A stretch of 64,000 bases of DNA from Arachis hypogaea (lineage: Eukaryota; Streptophyta; Magnoliopsida; Fabales; Fabaceae). This document shows, piece after piece, positions 46,049 through 57,422 of this stretch. The notes under the pieces are model-generated. The model saw only the letters and a list, made by a program, of their open reading frames with translations, did no database searches and was not told the DNA's origin. Both the position numbers and the translations under genes were made by a program. The stretch's first letter is position 1. Each line of letters opens with the position of its first letter. Where the stretch lies: positions 21,881,940-21,945,939 of the forward strand of contig NC_092051.1 in assembly GCF_003086295.3 (NCBI RefSeq), written 5' to 3'.

Positions 46049-48026
46049 CAAGGTTCTGAAAATCGGATCAGACCGGTCGGTCGAACCGGTTTAACTACGA
46101 ACCGGCCATGCAAGCAGTTCAGTCCTCTTTTAATAACCGGTGGAGATAAAACCGCTGAAAAATCGTTGAACCGGCCAAAAACTGGCCGGTTGGATCAGAC
46201 CGGTGACTAGCCGGTTCCTCTAAAATGACGCCGTTTTTTAATTGGTTTTAAAAAAAATGAAACCCGCGTACCTGACCCGCTCGTGACCCAGAAGCCAGAA
46301 CTACCCCCCTCTTCCCCATTCATTCATCTCAGATCTCACATTCTCACTCCATCGTGAACCCTAGCCCTCTGTAGCAAAGGAATAACGTACCCAGTACCCT
46401 AGTCCAGTAGCCATCCATCGTTGCCGCGGTTCACAGGTCGTCAGCGCCGCCGCCGTCGCCAGATCCTCAGCACCGCCGCTTCAACCTCTTTCCCGTGTCC
46501 GGAACCCAGTCACTCGGCAGATCCTCTTCGTCTTCGCTGGAAGCTCAAACCCAGGTGAGTGACTCCTCGTCTTCATCTTCTCTGAACTTCTTCTTCAATT
46601 TTTGTTCCATAATTCTTCAATTCATCTTGGGTCTTGGGTCTGCGTTCTTCGTGCTTCGGTCTTCTTAGACTGTATGGTTCTGATTCCAGAACTCCTAATA
46701 TTGCTGTTTTAGTGTTTTGCACTTTTGCTGCTTTGTAATTGTTACTCTGTTTTAGTCCAGAACACCTAATATGCTGGAAACTTGTTTTGTTATGTAACTG
46801 TTACTCCGATTTAATGTTTTGGTATTTTGTTAATGTTGGAAACTTACTCTGTTTTGTAATATTGTTGAATGGTGTAGGTAGAATTGCTGTAGGCAGAATT
46901 GCTGATATGGTCTTGTTAATTTCATATCTGTTAATTTCATTGAAGTTCTGAAATTGTTGTTCAATTTTTGTTCTATTTTTCTTGTAATGTTTTCATAATT
47001 ACCTAACCTAAAAGCTATTTGATTGTTTGCTTAGACGAAATCTATTCATTATTGGCTAAAATTCTCTGCATATTATTTGTTCTTTTAACTAGAACTCATT
47101 TTACTTATGTGTTGTTAACTTGTTATCCTTTTGGGATTCTCTTCAACAGAACACAAGTACTTGTAGCTTTGTCTGGAACCTACACTCTTGGAAGTAAAGG
47201 TTTTGGAAGTCCAACTTCTTTTGACAATGCATATTATAAGATTCTTTTGGAGAAGCCTTGGGCAAATTCAGGTAAGCTCATAACTAAGTTAGAAGATTTT
47301 TCTCTGACTCAATTCTTTGTTTAATGAAAATGAAGGAGTTGAAGGCATAACATGCCTTCAAGATTCAATAACTAGCTTATTTTGATGATTTGTGTCTGTC
47401 AACGGATTTTAATGTTAGAAAAAAAATTTCAGTTTCTTTGGCATCATTTTTTTTTGCAACAAGCTATAAATGATATGAACATTTGTGATTGATTTGATTG
47501 TGTGCTCAATTTTTCAGATAGACCAAATATGTTCAATCTTTTTTTGTTACCTTTTGGTTTTATGAACAACTTTTCTTGTCATTCTCAAATGCTGGTTTTG
47601 TTCTCTTAGGTGGCATGTCAAGTATGATTGGCCTTCCTTCAGATCTCAAATGCCGATTTTGTTCTCAAATGCTTCAATATTAGGATTAAATTATTATATA
47701 AATGGGTAAAACAATTTAGGATTAGAAGCATAATGTTCAATTTTAATATTTAGATATTTTTTTATCATTTAACTTTTGAGTTTGTATTTTGATAAAGATC
47801 ATATAGTTTTAGTTGATGACATTTCATGTAGTGTTTTAAATTTGAAAGATATTTAAAGATTTATATTAGACTATAATTATATTTTAAGATATTTATTTAT
47901 AATTTATTTATTATTTTATTTTAAAATAGTTTTTTCGGTCGAACTACGGTTGGACTGGTCGAACCAATAAAACCGTGAACTAATGCTTAGAGCGGTTCAA
48001 TAACCGGTCCAGTTCTCAGAACCTTG
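46049..48026. mobile_element. hAT element carrying captured peroxidase exons
   Basis: The 8-bp TSD is TTCACAAC at 46041-46048 and 48027-48034. The TIRs are CAAGGTTCTGAAAATCGG and, from the right, CAAGGTTCTGAGAACTGG, with CCGGT-rich subterminal zones. No transposase is seen. The left half holds a GC-rich leader ending in an apparent splice donor (CCCAG|GTGAGT near 46556), and the right half holds two exons of an APX6-like gene. The element is 1978 bp. Confidence 0.9.
47150..47650 (+). pseudogene. Captured fragment of an APX6-like ascorbate peroxidase gene
   Basis: Exon A (47150-47271) follows an ACAG acceptor, ends at a GTAAGC donor, and encodes VLVALSGTYTLGSKGFGSPT, then SFDNAYYKILLEKPW. Exon B begins at 47610 after a TTAG acceptor and continues in phase as GGMSSMIGLPSD. 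The series matches the proximal heme region of plant APX6/APX-R type peroxidases, plastid heme enzymes that remove H2O2. The family's SGAHTLG reads SGTYTLG here, so the proximal heme-ligand His is Tyr. Exon B breaks off after about 40 bases. It is a dead fragment, but its splice sites are retained. Confidence 0.8.
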
Positions 48027-48479
48027 TTCACAACCCAGCAAATCCCTACTAAAAAATAGCACAAATGATCGTCTAACAAACAATGGTTGCAACTTCCTTT
48101 CAGTTTATACTCTCACCTCATACATGCAAACATTTCAGTGGTGTGAGTTAGAATGATTGTCGTGAAAAGTATAGAGTTCACGATTACTAGCCAAAAAGTC
48201 CACCAGTGCCTGATTCACCCTGCTGCAACTCCTTACGGCGCTGCTCCTCTAAAGGATCCGGACTCTTTAATACTCTCTGCATCCGCCTGTTTGCATCATA
48301 AAGCATAGGCATCAAATGAATGATGATTATCAATGGTAACCAAAATTTGACAAGGATTTTACAGTGACTGAAATTGCCTACTATAATCATTTTTGGGGCA
48401 GCCACAATAAGATTGCAAAACTAGTTTCTTATGAGGACAAAATACCTGTCTTGAGCAGAAAAGGTTGACATAAATTCTT

Positions 48480-48683
48480 GAGTAAATTACCAATTATGCC
48501 CCCGAATTTCTAAAATGCTGACATAAATACCCCTAATATTTGTTAACGATAATCATACCCTTGAAAAATTTAAAAACGGAACAAATCTGCCCAACTGTGA
48601 GGAGAACCCTTCTCCGTTAAACGGAGCTTGGTGATGTGGCAAACGGAAGTCCAACGTGGCATCCGTATTAGGCTATCAATCCC
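48480..48683 (+). repeat. MULE2 left TIR
   Basis: 204 bp, inverted partner of 53935-54138. It contains a CTCCGTTAAACGGAG palindrome near 48610-48625, present in both TIRs. Confidence 0.93.
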
Positions 48684-49068
48684 GTTTTGTCCATGTATCC
48701 CCAATTCAACAAACCCTAATTGCCCAATTCAGATGAATTGACGAAATTAACCCTAAGTGAAACACCATATTTAACAAAGACTATGTTGGACGCGCGAAAC
48801 TGAAGAGTTTGTGGGTGGTCGTCTCTGTTTCTCTTCGTCTGTTGTCGCTTTATATTTGTTTCTTGGATTTGGCAACGTCACATGCAGTATCACGTTTGGC
48901 GTTGATATGGAGTGAAGAAGTCGCTGTTGATCAACCAAGGTTTTGGTAAGCATTTTATGTTTGCATTGTTGTTATTATCAGTCGTTTAAGGTTTGCAATG
49001 GAGGTATGATGATGGTGTTTTCATGTGTTGTGTTAGCTGATTATGACTTTTTTGATGATTTTTGTCAG

Positions 49069-52000
49069 ATGGCTACGCACATCACATTTGTTTATCACCA
49101 TCGGGGTTGGTTAGAGAAGGATGCAGATGGTGTGCTGAAGTATAATGGTGGTTTAGTGAGTATCATCGAGAGGGTGCATGTTGATACTTGTAATCTATTC
49201 CTTGTTGAAGGCTTGTTTCTAGATTTAGGTTATACTAGGTTTAATGAAGTTTATTGGTTGGAGCCAGGGATGGATTTAGCTAACGGGTTACGGGTGCTCA
49301 GAAGGGATGCCGATGTGGTTAAGATGTGTGATGCTGCACTGAGGAATGAAAACAGGGTCCACTTGTATTTTGAGCATCCAGTTGATACAGATCCATAGTA
49401 TGTTGATGAGGCTGAGGTTTTGGCTAACGAAGATGTTGACATGCCTCCTTTAGAAGACCAGCAAAATCATGACCAGGAACCCCAACAAAATGAAGAGGAG
49501 GGAGGATTTGAACATACAGAAGTAGAGGGAGCTCCTTTATTAAATGAAGCAAATGAACAAGACGATCCCCCACAGCACGAGGAGCAACAACAAGAAGAGG
49601 ATGAACCAACATTGAACAACGGGGGGTATGATGAAGCATTGCCAGAGGAGGCTGGTACTGAAAATCTTTCTAATCAAACTGAGGCTGGAACAATTGAAAA
49701 TGAGGCCCCCAATTTAGGAGACAATCAGCAGACACATGTTGAAGACCATGAGAGGCTATCTAATCGTGAAGAAGTTGATGGCAGGGGAAGAAAACACAGG
49801 AAGAAACATGCGAGGCCCCCACCATCTGGTAGAGATCAACCTGCACCACAAAACAATAGTGATGCACATGCTGGTTAGTATATGAATTGTAGATCCTAGT
49901 AGTAATGTTGTTTTTTTTTTGGATTGTAAATGTATTTGCCATAAACTGTCCGCTAATTAATAACCTTAAACTAGGAATGCGTAATGTTGTTGAATTAGAT
50001 GAGGATGCCTCTTGTGGGGTTCAAGGTCGGAGGATTCATCGAAGACCCCGTCCATCTGGCCAGAGGATTCTGCCACCTAGGGAAGAGAATCAGGCCGCAA
50101 AGGGTGGTTGTTCCTAACCCAAATGATCATGATGAAGAGCCTACTGAATATCAGTATCATTCTGAAGAACTGCACACCCCACCAGGTTCTAATTCTGAGG
50201 ATGAAAATCCAGTATTTCCTCAGCATAATCCTGATACAAAGTTTGGCAAAATTAGACTGGAGTTAGGGATGGAGTATGGCACGATGAAGCAGTTTAAGGA
50301 TGCAGTCAGGAAGTATAGTATTCAGATGGGGAGAGAAGCATTTTTTTCTCAAGGTTGAACCACATAGGTACAGGGTCATCTGTTACAATGAAACTTGTCC
50401 ATGGGAAGTTTACTGTCCAAGGAGAAACCAGCCACCTAGTTACCAAATAAAAATATTGGTCGATGAGCATACATATCCTAGGAGTAATAAAAGCAGGTTA
50501 GTCACTTGTAAATGGGTGGCCGAGGAGTTGATTAGCAAGATTAGGGTATGTCCTAACTTGTCCCATAGAGAGGCTCGAGATATGTTCAAAGTTGAGTTTG
50601 ATATCTATGTCGGAGAGAGGATGATGTTTAGGGCAATGGAGAAGGCTAAGGATGTCATCGAGGGAACAGAGAAGGAACAATATTTGAAGTTAAGGACTTA
50701 CTTGACTGAGCTGTGTAAGGCCAATCCAGGATCCACTTGCCGTATGAGCACAACCCCACAACAAGAGGGTCTGCCTAAGTTTAGAAGTCTATACATCTGT
50801 CTAGATGCCTGCAAAAGGGGATTCAAGCAAGGATGTAGGCCTTTCCTATGCCTTGATGGAGCATTTTTGAAGGGTTATTTTGGGGGGCAGCTACTTACAG
50901 CCGTTGCTCAGAACGCTAACAATCATCTATTCCCAGTTGCATATGGAGTAGTTGATGCAGAAACAACGACCAATTGGAAAGAATTCCTAGAGTATTTGTT
51001 GGAAGATATCGGGGATCATAGGCAATTCGACTGGCACTTCATGTCTGACAAACAGAAGGTTAGCCCTTAAATTGTGTGTACAATTATTTTATAGTATATT
51101 ATGTCTAACTTAGTTATTTACAGGGGCTAATACCTGCTCTACAATAAGTTATTCCAGGGGTTAAACACAGGTTCTGTACTATGCATATGTGGAGGAATTT
51201 TAACAAGCGTTGGAAAGACCTAGAACTTAAACAGTTGCTATTTCAATGTGCAAGGGCACTGACTGATCAGAAATTTAATGAAGGTATGGATGCCATCAAG
51301 AGAATTAATACTTCTGCTTGGGAATATCTGTCTAAGAATGAGCAAGAAACTTGGTCAAGATCAAGATTCTCCACTTGGCCTAAAGTGGATAACATAACGA
51401 ACAACAATGCGGAGTCACTTAATGCAACCATGGTGGGGCTAAGAGGCAAGAGCATCATAACCATGCTAGAGGAGATTAGATATTACCTCATGAAGACTAT
51501 GGCTATGCACAAAGATGCACTCATGACCTACACGGGTAAACTGGCGCCTATCCAAACCAGCAGATTGGAGAAGGAAAAGAAGGAAGGAAATTACTGGGAA
51601 GCTCAATGGGTGGGAGACGATGAGCACAATGTCTTTGAAGTTAGAAGGCATGGTCGAACAGTTCGGTAAACACTCACGAAAGGACTTGTACTTGTAGAAA
51701 GTGGCAACTGACAGGTCTGCCTTGCTATCATGGAGTTGCTGCAATTCAAAGAAAAAATCAACGACCAAAAGATTATGCCCACCATTGGCTGACTATGGAA
51801 TCATACAATAGAACATACCAATTTCACATCAACACTGTCCCTAGTCAAGAATATTGGGCTGATGCAGAAGGGCTGCCGTGTCTCCCTCCCCCTTATAAGA
51901 GGCCAATAGGAAGGTCTACAAAGAAGAGAGGACGACATGAATCAGAGAGACAAAGTGGGAGCCAGTACAAAATCAAGAGGAGCTATGAAAAAATAAGTTG

Positions 52001-52831
52001 TAAATTTTGCAAGAAGGTAAATAAAAACTCACTTGTTCAATGCCTCTTGCTATTGACTATTCTCATCTGTTGATGCTTTGGTGGGACATAATTCCAAGAC
52101 ATGTCCTGATAAGAAGACTCGTGTTGCAGCTGAGGAAGATGAAGATGCACAACAAGCACCTCAAGCAGGTCAGCCAGCAACAGGAGGAATTGTGCCACCC
52201 AGGGGCTTACAAGACATGTCAGACTCAGAGCAGGAGATGTTTTGAGAAGAAACCATGGATGCAGTTGAAGAGGAGCTCACCCAAGGCCACCCACAATCTG
52301 AAGCTGATGAAGAGGTAGCTCATTTCTCAATAATTGCTGTTTACAGTAAATTCACATGTACTAATTAGACTTAATTTCTTGTAGGCCAACATGAACACAT
52401 CCGGGGCAACAACTCATGGTGAAGGAGGGAGAGCTGCTAGATCCAACCCTGCAAGGAGAGCACCAAGATCTGAAACTCCCTCCAATGCTGCTGCGGCTGC
52501 TGCTGCATCTACTAGCAAGGAAAGATCCAGGGTAAAGATGCCTATTAGGAGACACCCCTTAGCCTAGCCAAGTATGAGGCCCACATCTACAGTTCCAACA
52601 GCCCAACCCAATGTTAGGCCCATAGCTCTAGGCCCACCAGCCACTCCAAGGCCCAACCCACCATTTAGGTCCCCACATATAAGGCCCGTTGCACCTTCTA
52701 CAAATGCTGCTGTTGGTTCAGGAGTTTCAGACTCCACAAGGACTCCACTTGTGTCAAATGAAACCATGAATGGTGCATCTAAAGTAACCACTTCTAGGTT
52801 CTCAAAGTTCATGCCAAATCAGCCATCTTGA
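49069..52831 (+). pseudogene. MULE2 transposase (MURA-like, PB1-like N-terminus, SWIM finger), decayed
   Basis: Exon 1 (49069-49873) starts MATHITFVYHHRGWLEKDAD, a PB1-like domain, then an acidic Gln/Glu region. Intron 49874-49974. Exon 2 (49975-51058) has the DBD_Tnp_Mut region (LGMEYGTMKQFKDAVRKYSI), CYNETCPW and the catalytic Asp in CLDGAFLKG (50855-50857). It ends in SDKQK, with the second Asp at 51047-51049. Intron 51059-51123. Then CTMHMWRNFNKRW, the Glu in NNNAESLNATM (51412-51414), and a SWIM finger CTCRKWQLTGLPCYH (51686-51731). A third intron near 52017-52080 lacks an AG acceptor; a fourth is at 52315-52384. It ends MPNQPS. Defects: stops at 49396, 52242 and 52564, and single-base frameshifts near 50102, 50345 and 51665. 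It would cut and paste MULE ends in the nucleus. Confidence 0.9.
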
Positions 52832-53309
52832 GAGAAACTTTGGTGCATAATTAGTTGATCTTTTGGGTTATAAGTTGATATTTAATTGCAGTGGTTTATG
52901 TAGTTTTTGGGTTGTATGTTGATATTTAGTATGGTTGGTTATTGCCTTTTATTGGACAATTTTAGTATTTTGATATCTGGTATTAAGACTGATTAGCCAG
53001 TATCTAGTATTTTGGATGGAACAATTAGTTCTAATGCTTAATGTTATGCAGACCAATTACTTAATCTTGTGCCTTTACCAATTTTTATTTCTTAGGTCTA
53101 TTTGAAATTAGTTAACATATCTCAGTTACCTTTTTAGTTAGATTCACTTCACTTAATTCATGCTTCTATTAGTGATGTAATCGAATTCAAGACACAGATC
53201 CAATTGCTCAACAAGTGACTAAATAGCCACAACAATATCAACATAACTTCTAAGCAACAATAACAATTAACATTCATTAATAAACCCTGTCCTACAGTCA
53301 TCCCTTGTC

Positions 53310-53860
53310 CTATATAACCAAACAAATCAAACTCATACATAAACTCAGTACAACTCCACCCAGAATGAAACACACAAGCAATTCAACTCTCTTCATCTGC
53401 TCTATCAACATCTTTCCATCTATGCGTGTCGCCTCAGTCTCAATACTGGTAAACCTCCATTTCAAGACTTCACATGCATTGCATACTACTGTGTCATTAT
53501 TGGAGGATTCTTCCACCCCAGCAGATTCCTCAATAGATTCATCCATCCACTGAAAATAACGGCACCCAGTGTTCTTCGTCTGCCCAACACAGATACAGTT
53601 CATCAAGCTCAATTCTCAATCGGGGGGAGGGGGGACAAATGAAGCAGAAAAATCATACATACCTTCCACAGAGGACACCTGAAAAACCATCTTCCTGGGT
53701 TTCTCCCCGTCTTCAACTTCAAGGCCACCACCTGAAGACGGCAGAAGCATGTCCCATCATATGGCTTGTTCACATGTTCTTCGAGCCCTTCAGAGCTACA
53801 ATTTTCCATCCACTGTGTCTTTCGATTACAATTTGACATGACTCTGCTTCCACCATGCAT
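53310..53860 (-). CDS. MULE2 accessory gene: GRF-type zinc-finger membrane-anchored protein, 155 aa, intact
   Basis: Exon 1 is 53860-53663 and exon 2 is 53579-53310. The 83-bp intron (53580-53662) has GTATGT and GGGCAG ends and joins in phase 0. The protein has CFCRLQVVALKLKT, GRNPGRWFFRCPLWK at the junction, then TKNTGCRYFQWMDE: the spaced Cys residues and G-R-x-F core of zf-GRF. A Ser/Glu-rich stretch and a short helical region follow. It ends in a hydrophobic span (LLVCFILGGVVLSLCMSLIC) that looks like a single C-terminal transmembrane anchor. A TATATAG lies near 53920 and the ATG is 75 bp inside the right TIR. No stop or frameshift is present, unlike the transposase. GRF fingers in other proteins bind nucleic acid, often single-stranded DNA. 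The role in the transposon is unknown. Confidence 0.82.
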
Positions 53861-53934
53861 GGCTCTGGTTAGGGTTTTGCTTGCTGCTCAAATTGGGGAA
53901 AACGTTCTCACCTAACACTATATAAGGGAGAGAA

Positions 53935-54138
53935 GGGATTGAGAGCCTAATATGGATGCCATGTTGGACTTCCGTTTGCCACATCACCAAGCTCCGTTTA
54001 ACGGAGAAGGGTTCTCCTCACAGTTGGGCCGATTTGTTCCGTTTTTAAATTTTTCAAGGGTATGATTGTCGTTAATAAATATTAGGGGTATTTATGTCAG
54101 CGTTTTAGAAATTCGGGGGCATAATTGATAATTTACTC
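53935..54138 (-). repeat. MULE2 right TIR
   Basis: 204 bp, inverted partner of 48480-48683. Confidence 0.93.
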
Positions 54139-54737
54139 TAAATTCTTTACTCTTGGAAACAGGAACTTCATGGAACCATTCATGATTGAGAGTAGCTTCA
54201 GCCGTAATCCGCTGCACATAAAAATAGATTTTTTATTCATGTTTTATAATACTTTAGAAACAATGTGATAGCCAATAGTCCAATTGTCAATACAAACCAA
54301 AAAGCTCAGAAATAGGACAAATCACCAAGAGAGACCAGATAGCCAGATCAGAACCACCCAAAGTTGGAAGCCTGGAAAAACAGTAACAAAACATAAGAAC
54401 AGTGTAGTCAAACAAACAATGTCTTAAATAAAGGAAATAAAAAGTACTCACTGGTTCTTAACAAAATTGACCTTGACTCCAGGTAATTTTGAGAACTCGG
54501 GTCAAATTGTTTCGCTCGCCAAGAATCTTAAAAATCTGCTAAAAAAAGGGAGAGAAAATATCATTGGACTAGCAACCACATTTAGGGTCAAGTTACACAA
54601 GGGATAAGAAGTTAAAAGGAAAGAAAAATACAAGGGTGAGAATGACCTGCTACATTAGAAAATGACATCTAATATATACCTTATCAAGCCGATCAAATTC
54701 TGTCTTCCCATTGAATAGTGGTTCTTCTGACAAAAGC

Positions 54738-55010
54738 CACGGGAGTGCGATATTTTGAGGGAGGGCGACAGGAGCCACAGGAGCGCCACGGAGCGCGAGG
54801 CACGGCGAGGGAGCGTGACGGTAGCTACGGGAGTGCCACGGAGCAGAGCAGAGTAGACTCACGAATAGCGTAGAGCAATGCAGCGTAGACCAAGGACGAT
54901 GGACGACGACGACGACGAACGCTCACGCCTCCAAGGATGACGACGACGACGATGCAGATGGAGGAACGGAGGAGAAACACCACTAATTTCAGAAGACAAC
55001 CGCTGGCTAG
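54738..55010 (-). other. GC-rich sequence fused upstream of the CDKG exons
   Basis: Similarity to CDKG stops near 54737. Upstream on the minus strand is a GC-rich stretch with CGT/CGTC trinucleotide runs and repeated CTCCGTGGCGCTCC-like words, unlike the family's kinase exon. An open frame runs into the CDKG codons but lacks an ATG (it begins GTG at 54862). It looks like a fused foreign leader or first exon. Confidence 0.5.
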
Positions 55011-55619
55011 GATTCTTTAATTTTGGGACAAAATGTCAAGAGCTGTTTTGGTATTTTGTAAAAATAACAGTGGGTTTAATTAGTTATTCTAATTTAATTA
55101 TGAGAATATCTGATTTTTGAGTAGAATATTCTGTTATTTTAAACGGTTTTGTTTTGGCAGGGACTAAATTGAAAAAAAATTTAATGTTTAATGATCCAAT
55201 TGAAAAGAAAAAAAAGTATAGGGAACTAATTAAAAATTTGGTAAAACTATAAGGTAATTAAACCTATTATATACAAGTAGTAGATCGAATCATGTTGATT
55301 TGATTTACTACTGATACAACATATACACAGTAAATCAAATCAGCTTAATTTGATTTACTACTTATACAGATTATTGACATTTTTTACTTTAAATTTAATT
55401 GTTTATTTATTAACTCTGAAACATAAATGTCAATAAAAAATTATCCCCCATTTGAATTCAAATAAAATAAAAAAAATTAAAACGAATAAGAATACAAATC
55501 TAACTTTTGTATTTAATTCAAATTTCAAAAAAATTATATTCTTACAAACTTATAAATTTAAAACAACAGAATAATAAACAATTTTAAAAAATTATTAAAA
55601 TCATCCTTTGACTCATTAG

Positions 55620-56106
55620 CATATAAAGAATCATTATTGGGACTTTTGATATTAAAAAAGTTATTATAAAATATAGTCCTTTAAAGTAGTATAGGAGTTA
55701 TAACTTTAATTTTTTCAGAGTCAGAATAACAAATAGTTATATAATATAAAAAGACCAATTATAATTATATAATATATAATTTAAAAAATAAATAAAATAT
55801 TATATCAATTAAATTATCATTTAATTTGTAAAATTAACTGTAGAACAAAAGTAACACATAAATGTCATCATATCGTTGTTCTACACTTAATTTCACAAAT
55901 TAAATGATAATTTAATTGATATAATATTTTAATTATTTTTTAAATTATATATTGTATAAATATAGTTGGTCTTTTTTATATTGTATAACTATATGCTACT
56001 TCTGACTCTAAAAAAGTTTAAGTTTTAATTTCTATGCTATTTTAGAGGTTTATACTTTATAATAACTTTTTTAACATCCAAAATCTCGATAATAATTTTT
56101 TACATG
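55620..56106. mobile_element. Foldback MITE with about 230-bp arms
   Basis: Arms of about 230 bp face each other across a 27-bp loop. They share TTAAAAAAGTTATTATAAA, CAGAGTC/AGAGTCAGAA and AATTAAATTATCATTTAATT. TTA occurs at both outer edges (55617-55619 and 56107-56109), a PIF/Harbinger-size TSD. No coding sequence. Confidence 0.7.
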
Positions 56107-56109
56107 TTA

Positions 56110-57422
56110 AAGAATTAAAAGATAATTTTTAATAAATTTTTAGAAATTATTTATCATTTGATTTTAAATATATAAGTTTAGTCACTTAAAAAAAATTTAT
56201 AAATTTCTAAAAATATAATTTTTCTAAATTTGAACTAAAACACAATTTAAATTTAAATTTTTATTTGTTTTATTTTTTTATATTTTATTTAAATCTAAAT
56301 AAAAATATTTTTATTGATATTTATATTTTAAATTAATAAATAATAAATAAATGGTTAATTTGTGCATAAAATAACATAAATCGAATCAATTATACATAAA
56401 ATATTATTTGTACAATATATTTATGAATTAATATGTAAATAGCATAAATCAAAAATTGATTTGATTTATATAAAAATTTTAAAATATAATGTGTAATTAA
56501 TTATTAATTTTATCAACTTTTTTACTTTGAAATATCTTAATTCATTTTAATTAATTAGTACTTTGATTTGTTTTCTTAGTTTCATCGATCATCATTTTCA
56601 AAAAGCGAAATGCTTTATCCGATTTTTCATCTTTGAAGTCTACTTTTCCAAAAAAAAAATAAATAAATAAAAGGAGCAAAGAAGAAAGCAACATCAATAT
56701 CATCATCTAAGCCTTTCCATCCATAAATTCACACATTATTAGTTAAGTGGGAGAGGAAAAGGAAGAAAACAACAAAATCACCGCCTAAAAAATCCACCTT
56801 ATAAATGTGTAGACTGAAGATATATAGTACAAACAACACACGTTGTGAATGTCGGGAAGACCGGCCCCCCATGCATGCCAGATTTTCTTAAATCCACACA
56901 TCAATTATCATCTATGCCACATATATTGATATTGATGTCAAATATTAATCATATTTTTGCCTTATGCATAACTCCATATGTAAATACTAAATAGAACTTC
57001 CTTCAATAAAGGGAGACCGGAAAAGTTGCACTTGTTCATTCAAAACGATAACGTGTGTCACGTGTGAGTTGTGACCCTTGACTATGGTGTACAATAATTC
57101 TTATTTATTACTATCACCTACCATCGTGCATGCATGCCTGCATCTTAAGCTGTTTTCTAATTTGTTTATATACTAAAACAATTCAATGCATTAACACATA
57201 GTTGTGGATATGACAAAAATAAGTTTACAGCAAACTAGAGACATGAAAGTTGAGTACAAAATTGAAACTTCACTCTTCTTTAATATATACTTGTACAAAT
57301 TAATCTTATGAGTTTTTGGTAAACTTAGAAAGAAAATGAAAAAGCTAAAGAAACAACTACTTTGTGATTCTGATATTGGCTATTTGTTTTATATGAAACA
57401 ATATCGGTGTTTTTTTAAAAAT
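56110..57422. other. AT-rich intergenic DNA
   Basis: No gene, exon or clear element boundary was found. Confidence 0.55.

Larger units (their letters stand above)
48480..54138 (+). mobile_element. MULE2: Mutator-like element with transposase and convergent GRF-zinc-finger gene
   Basis: The 9-bp TSD is TAAATTCTT at 48471-48479 and 54139-54147. The TIRs are 204 bp each (48480-48683 and 53935-54138), starting GAGTAAATTA(C/T)CAATTATG, with only about ten differences. A MURA-like transposase (decayed, plus strand) reads inward from the left end. A two-exon GRF-zinc-finger gene (intact, minus strand) reads inward from the right. The element is 5659 bp. Confidence 0.95.
48187..54737 (-). pseudogene. 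3' end of a CDKG-type cyclin-dependent kinase gene, broken by MULE2
   Basis: Minus-strand exons in order: 54737-54680 (LLSEEPLFNGKTEFDRLDK); 54535-54452 (IFKILG, then PEFSKLPGVKVNFVKN after a small deletion and a TGG-to-TGA change); 54211-54139 (RITAEATLNHEWFHEVPVSK); MULE2; 48470-48446 (STFSAQDR); intron 48287-48445; 48286-48187 (MQRVLKSPDPLEEQRRKELQ...GTGGLFG, stop). The tail is diagnostic of plant CDKG kinases, nuclear CDKs linked to splicing and meiosis. Only the last part of the kinase domain exists. Its GT-AG introns show it is a DNA-level copy, not a retrocopy. MULE2 interrupts codons of the exon at AAGAATTTA. Confidence 0.87.
45367..55378. mobile_element. Candidate 10-kb TIR element carrying gene fragments
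   Basis: The sequence from about 45367 to 45600 aligns with the reverse complement of 55378 back to about 55145. Both read GTCAA, then TTGATTTGATTTA, TGTATATG(C/T)TGTA, GATTCGAT, TTTAATTAC and CTTATAGTTTTA, then TACTTTTTTTCTTTTCAATT and CAATTTAGTCC, at roughly 80% identity over about 240 bp. Between them lie a chimeric CDKG gene piece, a hAT element and MULE2. The arrangement fits an old Pack-type TIR element with nested insertions. No TSD was identified, so two independent repeat copies in opposite orientation remain possible. Confidence 0.5.

Noticed and set aside
54650..54862. Open frame joining the GC-rich leader to CDKG codons
   Set aside because: It would need a GTG start and runs into an intron after LDK. 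It is treated as part of the chimeric pseudogene, not as a gene.
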